Source: Chara braunii (lineage: Eukaryota; Streptophyta; Charophyceae; Charales; Characeae). Taken from it: 44,714 nt of DNA. The position numbers and the translations under genes are program-made. Below, piece by piece: positions 1 to 9,860 of the stretch. Below the pieces are notes generated by a model, which had not been told where the DNA came from, did no database searches, and worked only from the letters and a program-made list of their open reading frames with translations. The stretch lies in assembly GCA_003427395.1 (NCBI GenBank), contig BFEA01000779.1, positions 385,392 to 430,105 on the forward strand, in the 5' to 3' direction. Position 1 is the first letter of the stretch; every line of letters starts with the position of its first letter.

Positions 1-260
1 ATTGAAAGGTCGGTTCTTGTTCTGGTCTGCACGTTACAGTATGCAACTGTAGGAGACCAGCCATGTGTCAGATCGAGGACTGAATATGAGATCTGTGGTT
101 TCTTCAACAGTTGCAGGGAGGACGGTTTTCTGTTGGTTGTGCAGTTTCTACCATAAGTTTTTCTGTCGAAAGATATTAAGAGGGCTAAGGACTTTGGGAC
201 TTCTAACAAACTTCGGGGCTACTTTGATGCTGCTGTACTTGGTGATCTGCGGTTGATTCT

Positions 261-485
261 ATGCCAGAACGACGCTGGCCGGTGCTGGGGTGTGGCCCTG
301 TAATCTGCTGATGCAGGAGCGTGAGGCCTAGTGGAGCGTCTGGGGGTGCTTTGGGGTGGGCATCTCATGGGACAGCCAAGGGTTGCTGCAGGGACGACGC
401 TGGCCGGAGTTGGGACGAGTTGTGTTGCCCTATAACTCAGTTGTAGTGGGGGCGTGAGGCCTGGAAGAGCTCGGCAGGGAGTACG
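261..485 (+). repeat. Dispersed ~220-bp repeat, copy 1 (full unit)
   Basis: Begins ATGCCAGAACGACGCTGG. The unit is internally duplicated: GACGACGCTGGCCGG recurs at about 392, and each half carries GCCCTGTAA and a GTGAGGCCT block. The unit ends near GAGCTCGGCAGGGAG. The same unit recurs at 727, 1118 and, inverted, at 14021. It has no coding signal. It could be part of an LTR or the tail of a larger element. Confidence 0.75.
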
Positions 486-726
486 GCGTTCTGGAGGAAG
501 TCTGGAAGGGCTGGTCAGGGAGTTCTAGGGTTTGTAAGCCGTTTTTTGTTTTCGGCAGTTCCTGTTTTTATACCTCACCCCTTTTGTGCGGTATTAAGTT
601 CTTTGGGCTTTCCGGCTCTGTGGTAGCATCTAGCTTTCTTTTATACCTGAGATAGAGGGGTTCAGGGAGGGTCGAGCCTGGTCCGATATCCGTAGGGTTG
701 CTCTGTTCTGTGCCCCTGGTTTGCCG
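486..726. other. Non-coding spacer between repeat copies
   Basis: No supported gene. It is G/T-rich and falls between two copies of the ~220-bp unit, so it may belong to the same larger, unidentified element. Confidence 0.4.
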
Positions 727-812
727 ATGCCAGAACGACGCTGGCCGGAGCTGGGGCGCTGCCCTGTGACCTGCAATTGCAGGAGCGTGAGGTCTGGTAG
801 AGAGATCTGGGT
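727..812 (+). repeat. Dispersed ~220-bp repeat, copy 2 (first half only)
   Basis: Carries the ATGCCAGAACGACGCTGG start, GCCCTGTGACCTGC and GCAGGAGCGTGAGG, then stops after AGAGAGATCTGGG. The second sub-repeat is missing. Confidence 0.7.
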
Positions 813-1117
813 TTTGTCGAGGGAGGAAGGCAATGCAATGGTAGACTGGGGGGGGCTGTGAGGTGGCGAGAAGAGAGTGGCTATGGGGGATTTTGGTTTG
901 GGTGGGATTGTCTCTGAGTCTCTAATGTCCTGGTTTAAGGAAGGTTAGGAGTTACGCTAGGTTAGGAAGCCATTTTTCATCTTCTAGTCGTAAAGGGCTG
1001 CTGGTGGTTTATGGTTGCTAACGAGGGCTCTAAAGAATGTTTTAGGAATCTGGGGTCCCCTAATAACTCAGCTTAGATGTTCCAGTGTTGATGTATTTAA
1101 CGACTTGCGGGGGTTCA

Positions 1118-1340
1118 ATGCCAGAACGACGCTGGCCGGTGCTGGGGCATTGCCCTGGAACCTGCAGGTGCAGGAGCGTGAGGCTTGGTAAAGAGATCTG
1201 GGGAATGCTTTGGGGGGCATTCTAAGGGACAACCGAGGGTCGCTGTTGGGACGACGCTGGTCGGAGCTGGGGCGAGTCGTGTCGCCCTGTAACTCAGCAA
1301 GGCGGGGGTGTGAGACCTGGAAGAGCTCAGCAGGGAGTAT
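1118..1340 (+). repeat. Dispersed ~220-bp repeat, copy 3 (full unit)
   Basis: Has both sub-repeats: ATGCCAGAACGACGCTGG at 1118 and GGACGACGCTGGTCGG at about 1249. It ends CAGCAGGGAGTATG. It is the copy most similar to the inverted one at 14021-14223. Open frames antisense to it are proline/serine-rich and have no domain. Confidence 0.75.
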
Positions 1341-2680
1341 GTCAGTGCCGGGAAGCTTAGATGGGTTGTAGGGTTTCCTAGTTTTCTGAGCATTCGTGGT
1401 CTTCTGCGACGGCGTTTTGTTTAGTTGTAGCAGTCTGTCGAAGCTAAAAACCTTCATAGCCACAGTCGGGTAATGGCTCCGACACTTTAAAACTTTCAGA
1501 TTCTATGGTTTTCGCTAGTATGATCTTTCTCATCATAAAAGATGATGAGCCCGGTTCTGAGCAAACTTGGTTTCGGTACTCCGGGTAGACTGTAAGGACC
1601 CCGACCTCAATATCTTCCATTCGTAATATCAGCCTTGGGCACTGGGCCCGTTTTTTGGTAAAAAAAAAATAAAAAATAAAAATAAAGGGACCATGCTCCT
1701 GGCGTTATTTGTCTTTGCTTTTCCTTCAATTTTTGTTGTTTTTATTTTGTTTTGTTTCTCAAATTTTGTGTTTCACCATTACACGGCGTCATGCCCGTAT
1801 CCACTTCCGCATGGTCATTTCCAGCCACTCGATTTTCAAAGATCGTGCGGCTGAAAATGCCACGTTCTGCTCTCTTTGAGCCCCTGTTTGCCTTTTAACC
1901 GTGAAGGTGCAGACCCAAGTTCGATTTCGAGCATCGAAGCGTTTTTTTTTTTTTTTTTTTTTTTTTTTTTCCTTTTTCGGGATTGGCCAAGACATCTTGG
2001 CAGTTCGGACAGGGTGCAGGGTGTTTGTTGGTCGCAATCTCGTTTGTCGGTCATAATCTGGGTTTGGGCATTAATTTGGTGTGTCCTGGTAGTTTGGGGG
2101 CTAGAGCTGGGTAGCCGGAACGGGGCACTTGTTTACAACCGGGTATACCTGAGTAGACTTCTTAGCGGGAAGTAGGTCTCTACATTTTCAGCGTATCGTC
2201 ATGGGTACGGGCCCCCTGACGTAAGGGTACCGGTACCTTTCAAATTTTGCGAATGAGATGCTATATTAGGAGCAAAGTCAATTTGTAGTTCCTTTAGGTT
2301 CCGTGGTTTGCGCCGTCTGCGATAGTGCGGACGGTTCAACCGCGGAGGAATGAGGAGTGATCGGCGGTTTTTGGAGTTGTGAAAGTTTGCGGTGGAACCT
2401 TATCGAGCTACTTCTTTGACTTTGTTTCTGGTGTGGTTTGGGCGCTTTGCGCCATTTTGGGCGCACTCGCGCCGTGTGTATGCTACACTACAGTGTGACT
2501 ATCACATTCTCATGTGTAATGCTAGCGTGAACTCCGCTGGAGATGACGTGCCGGTGGTGAGTGAGCGCCGTATTGTTGACTACGAGATACTACTGGAAGT
2601 CTGGTTATTCGTCACACAGTGATTTCGGACGTCGATGAAGAGACGGAGCGGATAGGCACACGTGGTACTGTACGTGCAGG
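1341..2680. other. Non-coding stretch with A-rich and poly(T) tracts
   Basis: No supported gene. An A-rich tract lies at about 1660-1688 and a pure (T)29 run at 1942-1970, which may be the poly(A) tail of an unidentified minus-strand retrocopy. A perfect 12-bp palindrome, GGTACCGGTACC, lies at about 2227. The last ~200 bases may be the 5' untranslated part of the retroelement starting at 2681. Confidence 0.4.
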
Positions 2681-3448
2681 ATGTCGAATTCGGAGCGATA
2701 CGAACTAAGTAGAGATGGACGTGACGATCGGAACGAGGAGCGAGAACGGAATGCACGTGATGCGGATCGTGACCGTGGCGATAGACGGAGGGGACCGATT
2801 TGTTACAATTGTAACGAGATCGGCCACTACGCCAACCAGTGTACACGACCTCAAAGATATGGCGGTACAGCACGTCCGTCAACATCTACGGACTCCCGAA
2901 GATCAGGATCGCCACGGTGTGGAGATTGGAGGAGGGAACCGATCTCGCATCTGGATCGGGGAGTTACTCAGCAGATTAGTGAACTGGGCAGAAGCGTCGT
3001 CACTATGAAGCAGCATTTTGATGAGGAGAGGATGCGTAAGGAGAACTGGTCAAGGCGGAAGCAAGAGAAGGAAGAAGAGAAGCGGCGCGAGGAAGAGTTG
3101 CGGATCAGGGAAGCTGAGGAAAAGGCGAGGCAAGACGAGAAGGCTAGAAAGAAGAAGGAAAGGCGTAGGCGGGAGGCAGAAAGCCACGCCGAGTTGAAGA
3201 AGGAATTAGGTATGCAGATGGTGCTGCAGATCGGGGAGCTGGAAGACAAGTTTGTGCAACGTATGCAGCTAGCGATGTCGGAGTTAGGGAAGTTACCGAG
3301 TGGCAAGGGCAAAAAGGTACTACACGAACCTGTGTGTAGCAGCAGCAGCAGTGGGAGTGAAGCCAGTATCACTCAAGACCTGAGCGAAAAAACAGCTAAA
3401 TTGGTCATGTCGGAAAAGCGGAAGCGGGGCAAGGAAAAAGTGATCTAG
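2681..3448 (+). CDS. Gag-like segment: CCHC zinc knuckle plus coiled coil
   Basis: A 255-residue segment starting at ATG 2681, after an in-frame stop upstream. Residues 1-40 are rich in Arg and Asp. A canonical CCHC knuckle (CYNCNEIGHYANQC, Cys41, Cys44, His49, Cys54) follows and would bind the element's RNA. Residues ~115-200 are a highly charged Glu/Lys/Arg segment predicted to form a coiled coil, suggesting self-assembly. A Ser run (CSSSSSGS) precedes the TAG at 3446. The next segment continues in the same frame after this stop. Residue use matches gag-like proteins of plant-lineage retroelements, but no capsid fold can be recognised by eye. Confidence 0.65.
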   Translation: MSNSERYELSRDGRDDRNEERERNARDADRDRGDRRRGPICYNCNEIGHYANQCTRPQRYGGTARPSTSTDSRRSGSPRCGDWRREPISHLDRGVTQQISELGRSVVTMKQHFDEERMRKENWSRRKQEKEEEKRREEELRIREAEEKARQDEKARKKKERRRREAESHAELKKELGMQMVLQIGELEDKFVQRMQLAMSELGKLPSGKGKKVLHEPVCSSSSSGSEASITQDLSEKTAKLVMSEKRKRGKEKVI

Positions 3449-3460
3449 AGCAGCCCACCG

Positions 3461-3919
3461 ATGGTATCACCAGCTAAGCGGACACCAAGACAGAAGGCGG
3501 CCACGTTTACGGGGAGGATGACTCGTGCGCGAGCGAAGGTTGTCAAGTCTCCGGGATCCGCGAAGCGTAAAACTCCTGTGCGCACACCCTTGTCGGCCAG
3601 GGGGAGGAAGACGACATCGATTACTACGGGAATCGATACTCCAGACGTGAAGGGATCGCTGACCCGTTACAAGTTCCGAAATTTGATGATGCAGGAGTTG
3701 AAGATGCTGGACGCCGGTGAGCTGCAGCGTATCTGCAAGGAGGAAGGCGTACCATATGACGGGAAAGTGGACGCGATATTCGATATCGCCGACCATCGGA
3801 CGTACCTGAATTTTGACGTGAGCCAGATGCAGGAGAGGCTGCCAGAGACCATCAATGTCGAAGAATCGGAGAATGTCGGACCAGAGCCGCATGATGATGT
3901 GGACAAGGAGACACATTAG
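3461..3919 (+). CDS. Basic linker with SAP-like segment
   Basis: A 152-residue continuation of the same frame. The first ~65 residues are very basic (many Lys, Arg, Thr, Pro), like a nucleic-acid-binding tail or nuclear localisation region. Residues ~80-120 contain LDAGELQRICKEEGVPYDGK followed by an Ile/Asp/Arg helix, resembling the helix-turn-helix spacing of a SAP-type DNA-binding motif. The C-terminus is acidic and ends at TAG 3917. Its position between a zinc knuckle and a nuclease suggests a target-DNA or chromatin-binding role, which is inference. Confidence 0.5.
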   Translation: MVSPAKRTPRQKAATFTGRMTRARAKVVKSPGSAKRKTPVRTPLSARGRKTTSITTGIDTPDVKGSLTRYKFRNLMMQELKMLDAGELQRICKEEGVPYDGKVDAIFDIADHRTYLNFDVSQMQERLPETINVEESENVGPEPHDDVDKETH

Positions 3920-3931
3920 TGGGACTTACGA

Positions 3932-4366
3932 GTGCCTCAGTTGTGGGCCATATGTCGATTTCTCGCAAGTTGGAGATGTAGCACTGTCCACACTGATAGT
4001 CGTATTGACGCCTTGTTTGTTACTGTGATTTTGCTATTAGCCGTTAATAATGTCAGTAAGTGGCTGGGTAAGTACGTCAGTAATTGGAGCCATTTGTACA
4101 ACAAGCACGGGGTTGATTTCGTTAATCTGACGGACTGTGTATATGTAGTCGTTTCTCCATTCTGTAAACATGCCTATGTTGGGAAAACCACACGCAGCAC
4201 ATCGATACGGTGGAAGGAACACTTATACAAGTGTCGTAGACATTCGAAGTCGCACTTTCACCGTTGGCTCGCCAATTTCGGTTCGGGTAATTACGTCCTT
4301 ATACCAGTCGATGTCTTAAGCGGTAAGGATTTGAGCACGTTAGAGCTCACGTACATTAAGAAATGA
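3932..4366 (+). CDS. GIY-YIG endonuclease domain segment
   Basis: A 144-residue segment in the same frame. Residues 68-142 fit a GIY-YIG nuclease: the first strand DCVYVVVSP (Val70-Tyr71-Val72), the second motif AYVGKTT (Tyr82-Val83-Gly84), an Arg at 93 and His at 97 (SIRWKEHL), and the catalytic-type Glu at 138 (LSTLELTYI). The reading stops at TGA 4364 just after YIKK. Beyond the stop, SPFLN supplies the conserved Asn region of the fold, so the stop truncates the domain. In Penelope-like elements this nuclease nicks target DNA to prime reverse transcription. A homing-endonuclease origin is less likely given the gag-like start and the neighbouring RT fragment. Confidence 0.7.
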   Translation: MPQLWAICRFLASWRCSTVHTDSRIDALFVTVILLLAVNNVSKWLGKYVSNWSHLYNKHGVDFVNLTDCVYVVVSPFCKHAYVGKTTRSTSIRWKEHLYKCRRHSKSHFHRWLANFGSGNYVLIPVDVLSGKDLSTLELTYIKK

Positions 4367-4375
4367 TCACCATTC

Positions 4376-5095
4376 TTGAATACGTCGGGCACTACTAAGA
4401 CAAAGTATAAGGGCGGAACGAGGAGGAAGTCTGGCAGGAGAGAGAGATTGAGAGGTAAGGGTAAGGATCCGGCAGTCACCGAGTACGGTAGTTTAGTCCC
4501 CGTCAAATTTCTTCGGGATGGTGACACGGCTTGGACTTTCGACTTCTACCGTCTTCTGGATCGGTGTAAGTCGGATGACAAGCTCCCAACTAAAGTTAGT
4601 ACGGGAGGGGGTAACACTTGGTTCCCTCGCTGGCATAAGCTCATCAAGGCTTTCGGGGAGTCGAAACTGAAATTTGGGCCGGATGTTTTGAGATTAAAGG
4701 AATGTCGTAAGCTCTTGGAGCAGGGTGGGTCGTTCGAGATTGTTTATGTGTGTAAGTGACAACCTCGGTGTGGTTTTCTTAAGAAGTTGCTTATTGGGAT
4801 TCTTAAGAATCCTAGGAAGGTGAGTTTGTTGTACGGCTGGGGTTTGAAATCCCACCTTCGAATCTACAATGTAATCAAGGACTTTTCACGTAAATCGACG
4901 CGTAAATATTTGAGACAGCTGATTTTTCGTCAAGTTCGAGGGAAATTTGGATTAACTCTTGCGGTTGATCTGACTTTCAAAATCCAGTTTGATGATAGAA
5001 TACGCATTAGTGAGGTCCAGAAGGTGGCGAACGATACTCTGATGAAATGCGATTTGCCTGTGTGCTATATATGTGTGCGTGCATGCGTATTTTAA
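4376..5095 (+). CDS. Linker region between nuclease and reverse transcriptase, broken by TGA at 4757
   Basis: Two open stretches (4376-4759 and 4787-5095) in the frame of the upstream segments. The first is basic, then has an aromatic-rich part (WTFDFYRLLDRC, WFPRWHKLIKAF). The second has KSHLRIYNVIKDFSRKS and a strand-rich segment ending CYICVRACVF before TAA 5093. No named domain is recognised. By position it would be the region joining GIY-YIG to the RT fingers. Its end resembles the start of the inverted fragment at 6480, which reads FCRIVCFVAKNPT. Confidence 0.45.
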
Positions 5096-5691
5096 TTTTT
5101 ATGTCCTTAGAGTGGTGTACGCGTGTTGTGTGGGATGCGTCCTAGTCGACCGACAACGAGTCGCGCTTGGGACCTCGGCCCCCCAAGGCGTCGGTTCACA
5201 TGGGGGTCCGATAGAGGCGTAAAACCGCTCGTACCCCCTATGCTACAGCGAACGAGAAATGCCCTCGGCTGGTCTACCTCTGCGATTGCAGCCGATTAGC
5301 TTTTGTATTGTGGACTGGTAGCTCGGCGGGGATACGCCCAAGGTGACAACTCCCGTAAGGTAGAGGTAAGTCGTGTTCGCGTAGGCCCTATCCTGTCGTA
5401 GGGGCTCGCTAGAGGTATGGCGGGCGCACTCGGCCGGAGCGGCTTGCGGAAGCTCCATATGTATTCGAGACGAGGATCAGACCAACTCCTTCATGACATG
5501 GTCGGGAGGGTCCTGCCCCGCTTGTGTGGTGTCGGACCGATGCGCTCGACAATGCCCTGCTGGTATCCCTGTTAAGTAGGCTCTGCTAGCTTCCGACATC
5601 GAAGGTCTTTGGTGTCGGACCGATGCGCTCGACAATGCCCTGCTAGCTTCCGGTTACCACGCTCTAAGGTCAGTGCAAGGTCCGAAATCGA
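5096..5691. other. GC-rich spacer between inverted retroelement halves
   Basis: No coding support on either strand. It separates the plus-strand nuclease half from the minus-strand RT half, so an inversion breakpoint or element terminus must lie here. It contains an exact 34-bp direct repeat (listed separately). It may be terminal non-coding sequence of the element. Confidence 0.4.
5528..5644. repeat. Exact 34-bp direct repeat, 83-bp period
   Basis: Positions 5528-5561 and 5611-5644 are identical, starting GGTGTCGGACCGATGCGC and ending AATGCCCTGCT. Each is followed at different distances by a CTGCTAGCTTCCG block. This may be a terminal repeat duplication of the adjacent retroelement. Confidence 0.85.
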
Positions 5692-6480
5692 TCATAGGTT
5701 GAAGTGCCAGTTCTTAGGAACAGTGGACAACATGTGATTTAAAGCCTTAGCGACCAACTTTCCTGTCCGAGCCAAAGGGTCCGAAAACGATGGACAAATA
5801 GGCTGAAAGCGGCTTAAGTCCTTATGCTTGGGAATCGTATAAGCATTCTCAAAGCTTCCATGCACATCTACTCGCGCAAACTCTGTCAAGTTGTGCGCCG
5901 ACACATCTTCCAACAATTCCCGAATAGCACAAGTGGCAGACTCTTTCACTATGCTATATCCAGAGTTCAGCACAAACAAATTCATCATGGCGCCAAAATA
6001 CAGATGAGGACACATAACAACCGTTTCCCCAGAATTACGATCTACAGATGTTACTACCAAATCCTCGAACTTCTTCTTCCAGAGTTCGACATCAGTCGTC
6101 GACAGAGAGTTTCCCAGATGCGGGACAACCTTCTCATCCACCATGCAAAACCTAACACTATCCACGTCAAACGTAGGTGGACTGCCTCGACGATTTTTCC
6201 ACCGGAGGAAACCTTGGAGTAGTTCGCCACACAAGCTGACTTCTCTCTTATCCTTGCACACGCAAGGTATGTTATTAGCGTTGGCCAAGAATGGTGACAC
6301 ATCCGGCAAATCACTCAAACGGAAGACAACATGCCCCTCCCTTCTTGGGTAAGGCAAACCCGTACATGTACAGGTAAGCACACCGCGTTTCGCAAACGAA
6401 CGCTGGTTGTGCAGAATGTCTGCGATTGTGGGATTTTTTGCCACAAAACAAACAATGCGACAAAACTCATAGTCCTTTAG
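5692..6480 (-). pseudogene. Reverse-transcriptase N-terminal (fingers) fragment, inverted
   Basis: About 262 codons are open from just after an in-frame TGA near 6480 to TGA 5692. The N-terminal part has AKNPTIADILHNQRSFAK and a Cys-x-Cys segment (TCTCTGLPYPRREGHVVF). The C-terminal part, NAYTIPKHKDLSRFQPICPS, looks like the first RT motif, where a basic PKhKD segment is followed by R/Q-PI. The palm with its catalytic Asp pair is absent, because the frame ends ~35 residues later. It probably belongs to the same element type as 2681-5095 but on the opposite strand, so this is an inversion or a second copy. Penelope-like RT is the best guess; confident family assignment needs alignment. Confidence 0.5.
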
Positions 6481-7740
6481 TAATCATCCCATAACTCTCC
6501 GATGCGGAAAATCGGATAGGCGTCACGCACGAGACTTAGTATAAAACCGCGTGGACGCAGAGTTAATCTCATATCGACTCACAATGCAAGCATACGCAAG
6601 CAATCGCAAATGATGGCGTACTATGTAGTACCCATACTCATGCGGTCCTCGTTAATCTCGAGAGTCGCATTCGACACTCAAGTGCCGACTGACATGCGCC
6701 TTGAGGGATTGATCTCTCGACGCTGGACAACCGCCAAGTGCGGTTGAGAACCACACCCTCTTCTACACCTTGCAGAGAGTGGGTGGTACACAATTCATAC
6801 CTGTGGTGACAATCGTCTCTTATCGCCCTGGAGACCAGCTCCATTATCCAGGGCCTGGAGATAAATCAAAGAGTTTGACTTTGACGACTGTCATGGACTA
6901 CAACGCCCAACTATAAAAACTTAAAAAGACAAAGAATAACAAGGGATCTTTTTTTTCTCTAAAAAACATAATCTATTTAACCCTTACGCGAGGTCAAAGT
7001 AGGTCGCGCGAAATACTCAAGACATATGTATGTACATAGATATAAAGGGTTATAATTATGTGGCGATCACTTCTCACAATCACAATGGGACTCCTCTCAA
7101 CCATATATATGTATATGATCGCAGACAGTTAATCTAAAATCCGAATCATCAAACATACCTGCAATTACATCAAAGATTCAACAAAAAACTCATGCATTAC
7201 ACGGGGTCGACTTCAATCATTCTCTGCACTCACACCCCTCGCTTTAGCCATGCAAGCCTCACTCTTGTGCAACTCCTCAAAATAAAATACTCAGTACTTT
7301 TCTTAAATGGTCATTCAAATAAAATCCGGGTGAAAACACAACAAAACAATTCAAATCACAAGGCTAAAGCCTTTAGGTTGAGTGGCAAGAGTGAATTGGA
7401 GTTGAGTCGTAAACCGACGAATCGACAACCGACCTATTACCAGTGATAACAGAAGATGGTCCTCGTAGGTTCAAGCTGAATCTAGTCCAAATCCTGAATC
7501 AAACGATTAAGAGGGTCTGTAACAGAAGACAGGTCAATCCCCAGACTAAACCTATAAGTCCATGGAGAATAATCTTCATATCACAATTTCACTCAAGGTT
7601 CTTCTGTAAACTAAGTTCAAACCTACCTCTAAGCCAGTGCCTGAAGAAAAGGTAGACCTTTGGCTGAATCTCCTCTATACATAGTGGATTGCCAGAATTG
7701 TCACCTGTCAAAATATAATCTAACTCCTTTAAACAGAGAA
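6481..7740. other. No recognisable gene
   Basis: The first part may carry decayed upstream sequence of the minus-strand RT fragment, since one frame reads on past the stop with frameshifts. The rest is A/T-rich with short open frames only. A small palindrome, GTACTATGTAGTAC, lies at about 6619. Confidence 0.4.
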
Positions 7741-8245
7741 AATTTCGGCAGTGCTTCCCGTAGAGAAAATGTCTTTCCAAAATTTATACTAACTCAAATA
7801 TGAAGAAAAAAAAACAATGTTTAATTGTGAAAAATCAAATTTTATCTAACTCCTTGAATTAGTAAAAATTTGGGCAGCACTCCCTTTAGAAATTTATTTT
7901 TTTCAGATTCTTACTAAGTCAAATATGAACCCAGAGCAGAATCTGAGTTCAATTAAGATAAGATTTAACTAACTCTTTAGATCTGTAGAAATTCCGACAG
8001 CACTTCCCGTAGAGAAAGTGTTATTCCAAGATTTATACAAAACTAAGTTCAAAATTTAGAAAATGACTTTGACTTCCCAAAGTCCAATTTTTGTCCAACT
8101 CCCTGAAGTAGTAAAAATTTCGGCAGCACTCCCTCTGGAAAAGGAGGTTTTTCATATTTTTACTAAGCCAAAAAGTCAGATAAATTGAACATTGAAAAAA
8201 ATAAAATTTGCCTAGAAATTTCGGCAGCGCTTCCCGTAAAGAAAT
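7741..8245. repeat. Degenerate ~125-bp tandem repeat, five units
   Basis: The phrase AATTTCGGCAGCACTCCC, with variants ending TTCCCGTAGAGAAA, recurs at about 7741, 7867, 7990, 8116 and 8215. It is preceded each time by a TCTAACTCCTT-like block and followed by CCAAGATTTATA in alternate units. The unit is non-coding. It may form part of the long terminal repeat suggested at 9851, in which case it would sit in the LTR interior. That assignment is inference. Confidence 0.7.
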
Positions 8246-8564
8246 TGGCTTACCAAGATTTATATAAGACCAAGTATAATAAAACATCCCACAAAGTGCA
8301 GAAATCGACCTAAGTAAAAATAAACTTAGCTCAGAAAATGCATGAATTCAAACTATCTCCTATGACTCTAACAAGTGACGAGCATCTAAAACAACTACTT
8401 ATCAACTGAAAACTTAGACAAAGTAGTAATCTCATTCAGTCATATGCAAGACCAAACCAAAGAGGTAAGTACTCTCACCAACCCAAAGTCAACCTTGTCA
8501 AACAATAGTTCATGATCTTTCAATGATTTATCCCTTTATACCCAGCTTATATAAGACATAAAGC

Positions 8565-9290
8565 TAGACCACCCAATCTTATGAGAACCTGTCTAGCTCA
8601 GCCATAAAATATACACAAACACAGGGCACTACAACTTTTTTCTTTTTTTCGCACATGACTAGGTTAGCCAGCCTAGTCGCCCTGAACCATTTAAGTACCT
8701 TAGTTATATATAATTGTCTGCACTTTGTCTTTTAATGCAACATATGACTGAACCGGTCATCTTAAATCAAGATTCAGCATGTCCCTTCTTACCATAACTT
8801 TTATTCTTAATCCATACTCTCTTCAGTTGGTGATAAGCTATAGTCAGACCATCCAATCTTATGGAAAAATACCTGACTAGCCTGTTCATAAGTAAATAAT
8901 ATAAGATATAAACAAATATAACATTTTGGTTTCGGCATGTACGAGGCTCCAGACCAGACCACCCAATCTTATGGAAACCTGTCCAGTCCTTTGCCTGAAT
9001 TTTTCCTTTAAAATAAAACAAGAGAGAGTCAGGATCATCCAATCTTATGAAACATGCCCAACTCTCCTTCAGAACTAAATAAACGTAAAAAATTCAAAGA
9101 AGCAAGGCAACCAAGCCATCTAATCTTATGGAAAAATGCTTGGTCCCCTAAAGTCAAACACATGCAGCCCTCGCAAGTCAAAGCAACCAGACCACCCAAT
9201 CTTATGGGAACCTGTCCGGTCCTCCAGGCAATCAAAAGTAAACATAACACTGGGTCCTCCAATCTTATAGAGATTCTCCCAGCCTTTGAT
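8565..9290. repeat. Degenerate minisatellite with CCAATCTTATGG core
   Basis: The core GACCACCCAATCTTATGG, usually followed by AAACCTGTCC, recurs at about 8570, 8850, 8958, 9035, 9114, 9190 and 9254. More decayed relatives lie near 8665 and 8740. Spacing in the dense part is 64-108 bp. It lies between the previous array and a putative LTR boundary. Confidence 0.75.
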
Positions 9291-9860
9291 TGACCCAGTC
9301 AGACAAGCAATACTGCCTTCCTCCCATCCTTCCCCAGATGCAATCCCACAATCTACTTTCAGTCAGACAACAAAACTGAAACTGACATTGAGCATGCATT
9401 CCTTTACTTGAGTCTGAATCTTGTCATGAAAGTTAAACCAAAAGACAAAGGAGAGATGCACACAGTATACTCAGTCAATTTGAACCATAGCAAGAAATAC
9501 AATTAGGGGTTATAACAAGGTTTATAGAAGGAAAGCAATGGTTACCTCTTAGTTCCCTACCTCCAGAACTCCTCCTGAGTTCCGGCAGAGCTCCCGCAAT
9601 CGGTGGGCTGACTCCCCACAGAGTCTTGCTGCGGCCCTACGGATTGCAATCTCGCCTTCCGCCTTTTTCTTAGAACTGGATTAGACTTAGAGTAAGAAGG
9701 ATAGAGATAGGGGGTTCAGACTCTCGAGATACAAGAGAGGGACAACTCAACTCCCAGGAGAGGGTCTTGGTACCTTCATTCGCCCGAGGGCCCCGCAATG
9801 ATGGCCAATCCCCGCCGCCGCTGTTCAAACCGAAGCCAAACTGCTGCAACATCCCCTCTT
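9291..9860 (-). repeat. Possible LTR 5' end with adjacent polypurine tract (minus strand)
   Basis: Read on the minus strand, AAGAGGGGA (9852-9860) is a typical polypurine tract. It is directly followed by TGTTGCAGCAG from 9851, as at the start of a 3' LTR. No partner LTR, tRNA primer site or pol coding region was found, so the call rests on this junction alone. The stretch 9540-9850 has no gene. Confidence 0.35.

Larger units (their letters stand above)
2681..5095 (+). pseudogene. GIY-YIG retroelement ORF (Penelope-like?), one frame with four internal stops
   Basis: Five consecutive open frames all lie in the same reading frame with no frameshift. Together they span 805 codons interrupted only by TAG 3446, TAG 3917, TGA 4364 and TGA 4757, and ended by TAA 5093. 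Domain order is CCHC zinc knuckle, charged coiled coil, SAP-like segment, GIY-YIG nuclease, then a basic linker. Each internal stop is one C-to-T change from a Gln or Arg codon. The stop at 4364 falls inside the nuclease domain, between its catalytic Glu and a following Leu-Asn, so the frame was once continuous. GIY-YIG with reverse transcriptase is characteristic of Penelope-like elements, and a nuclease placed upstream is reported for the Chlamys and Naiad groups. The RT part does not follow in this orientation but lies inverted at 5692-6480. The family assignment is inference. Confidence 0.7.

Noticed and set aside
1850-1945. tRNA-Lys-like segment (TTTGCCTTTTAACC, AAGTTCGATTTC) followed by (T)29
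   Set aside because: The anticodon-loop and B-box-like pieces are present, but the T-stem, D-stem and acceptor do not pair. It is at most a SINE or tRNA relic, too weak to list as an RNA gene.
2968-3372. 134-codon minus-strand open frame
   Set aside because: It is the antisense shadow of the charged coiled-coil part of the plus-strand gag-like frame; Ser/Leu-rich composition and no domain.
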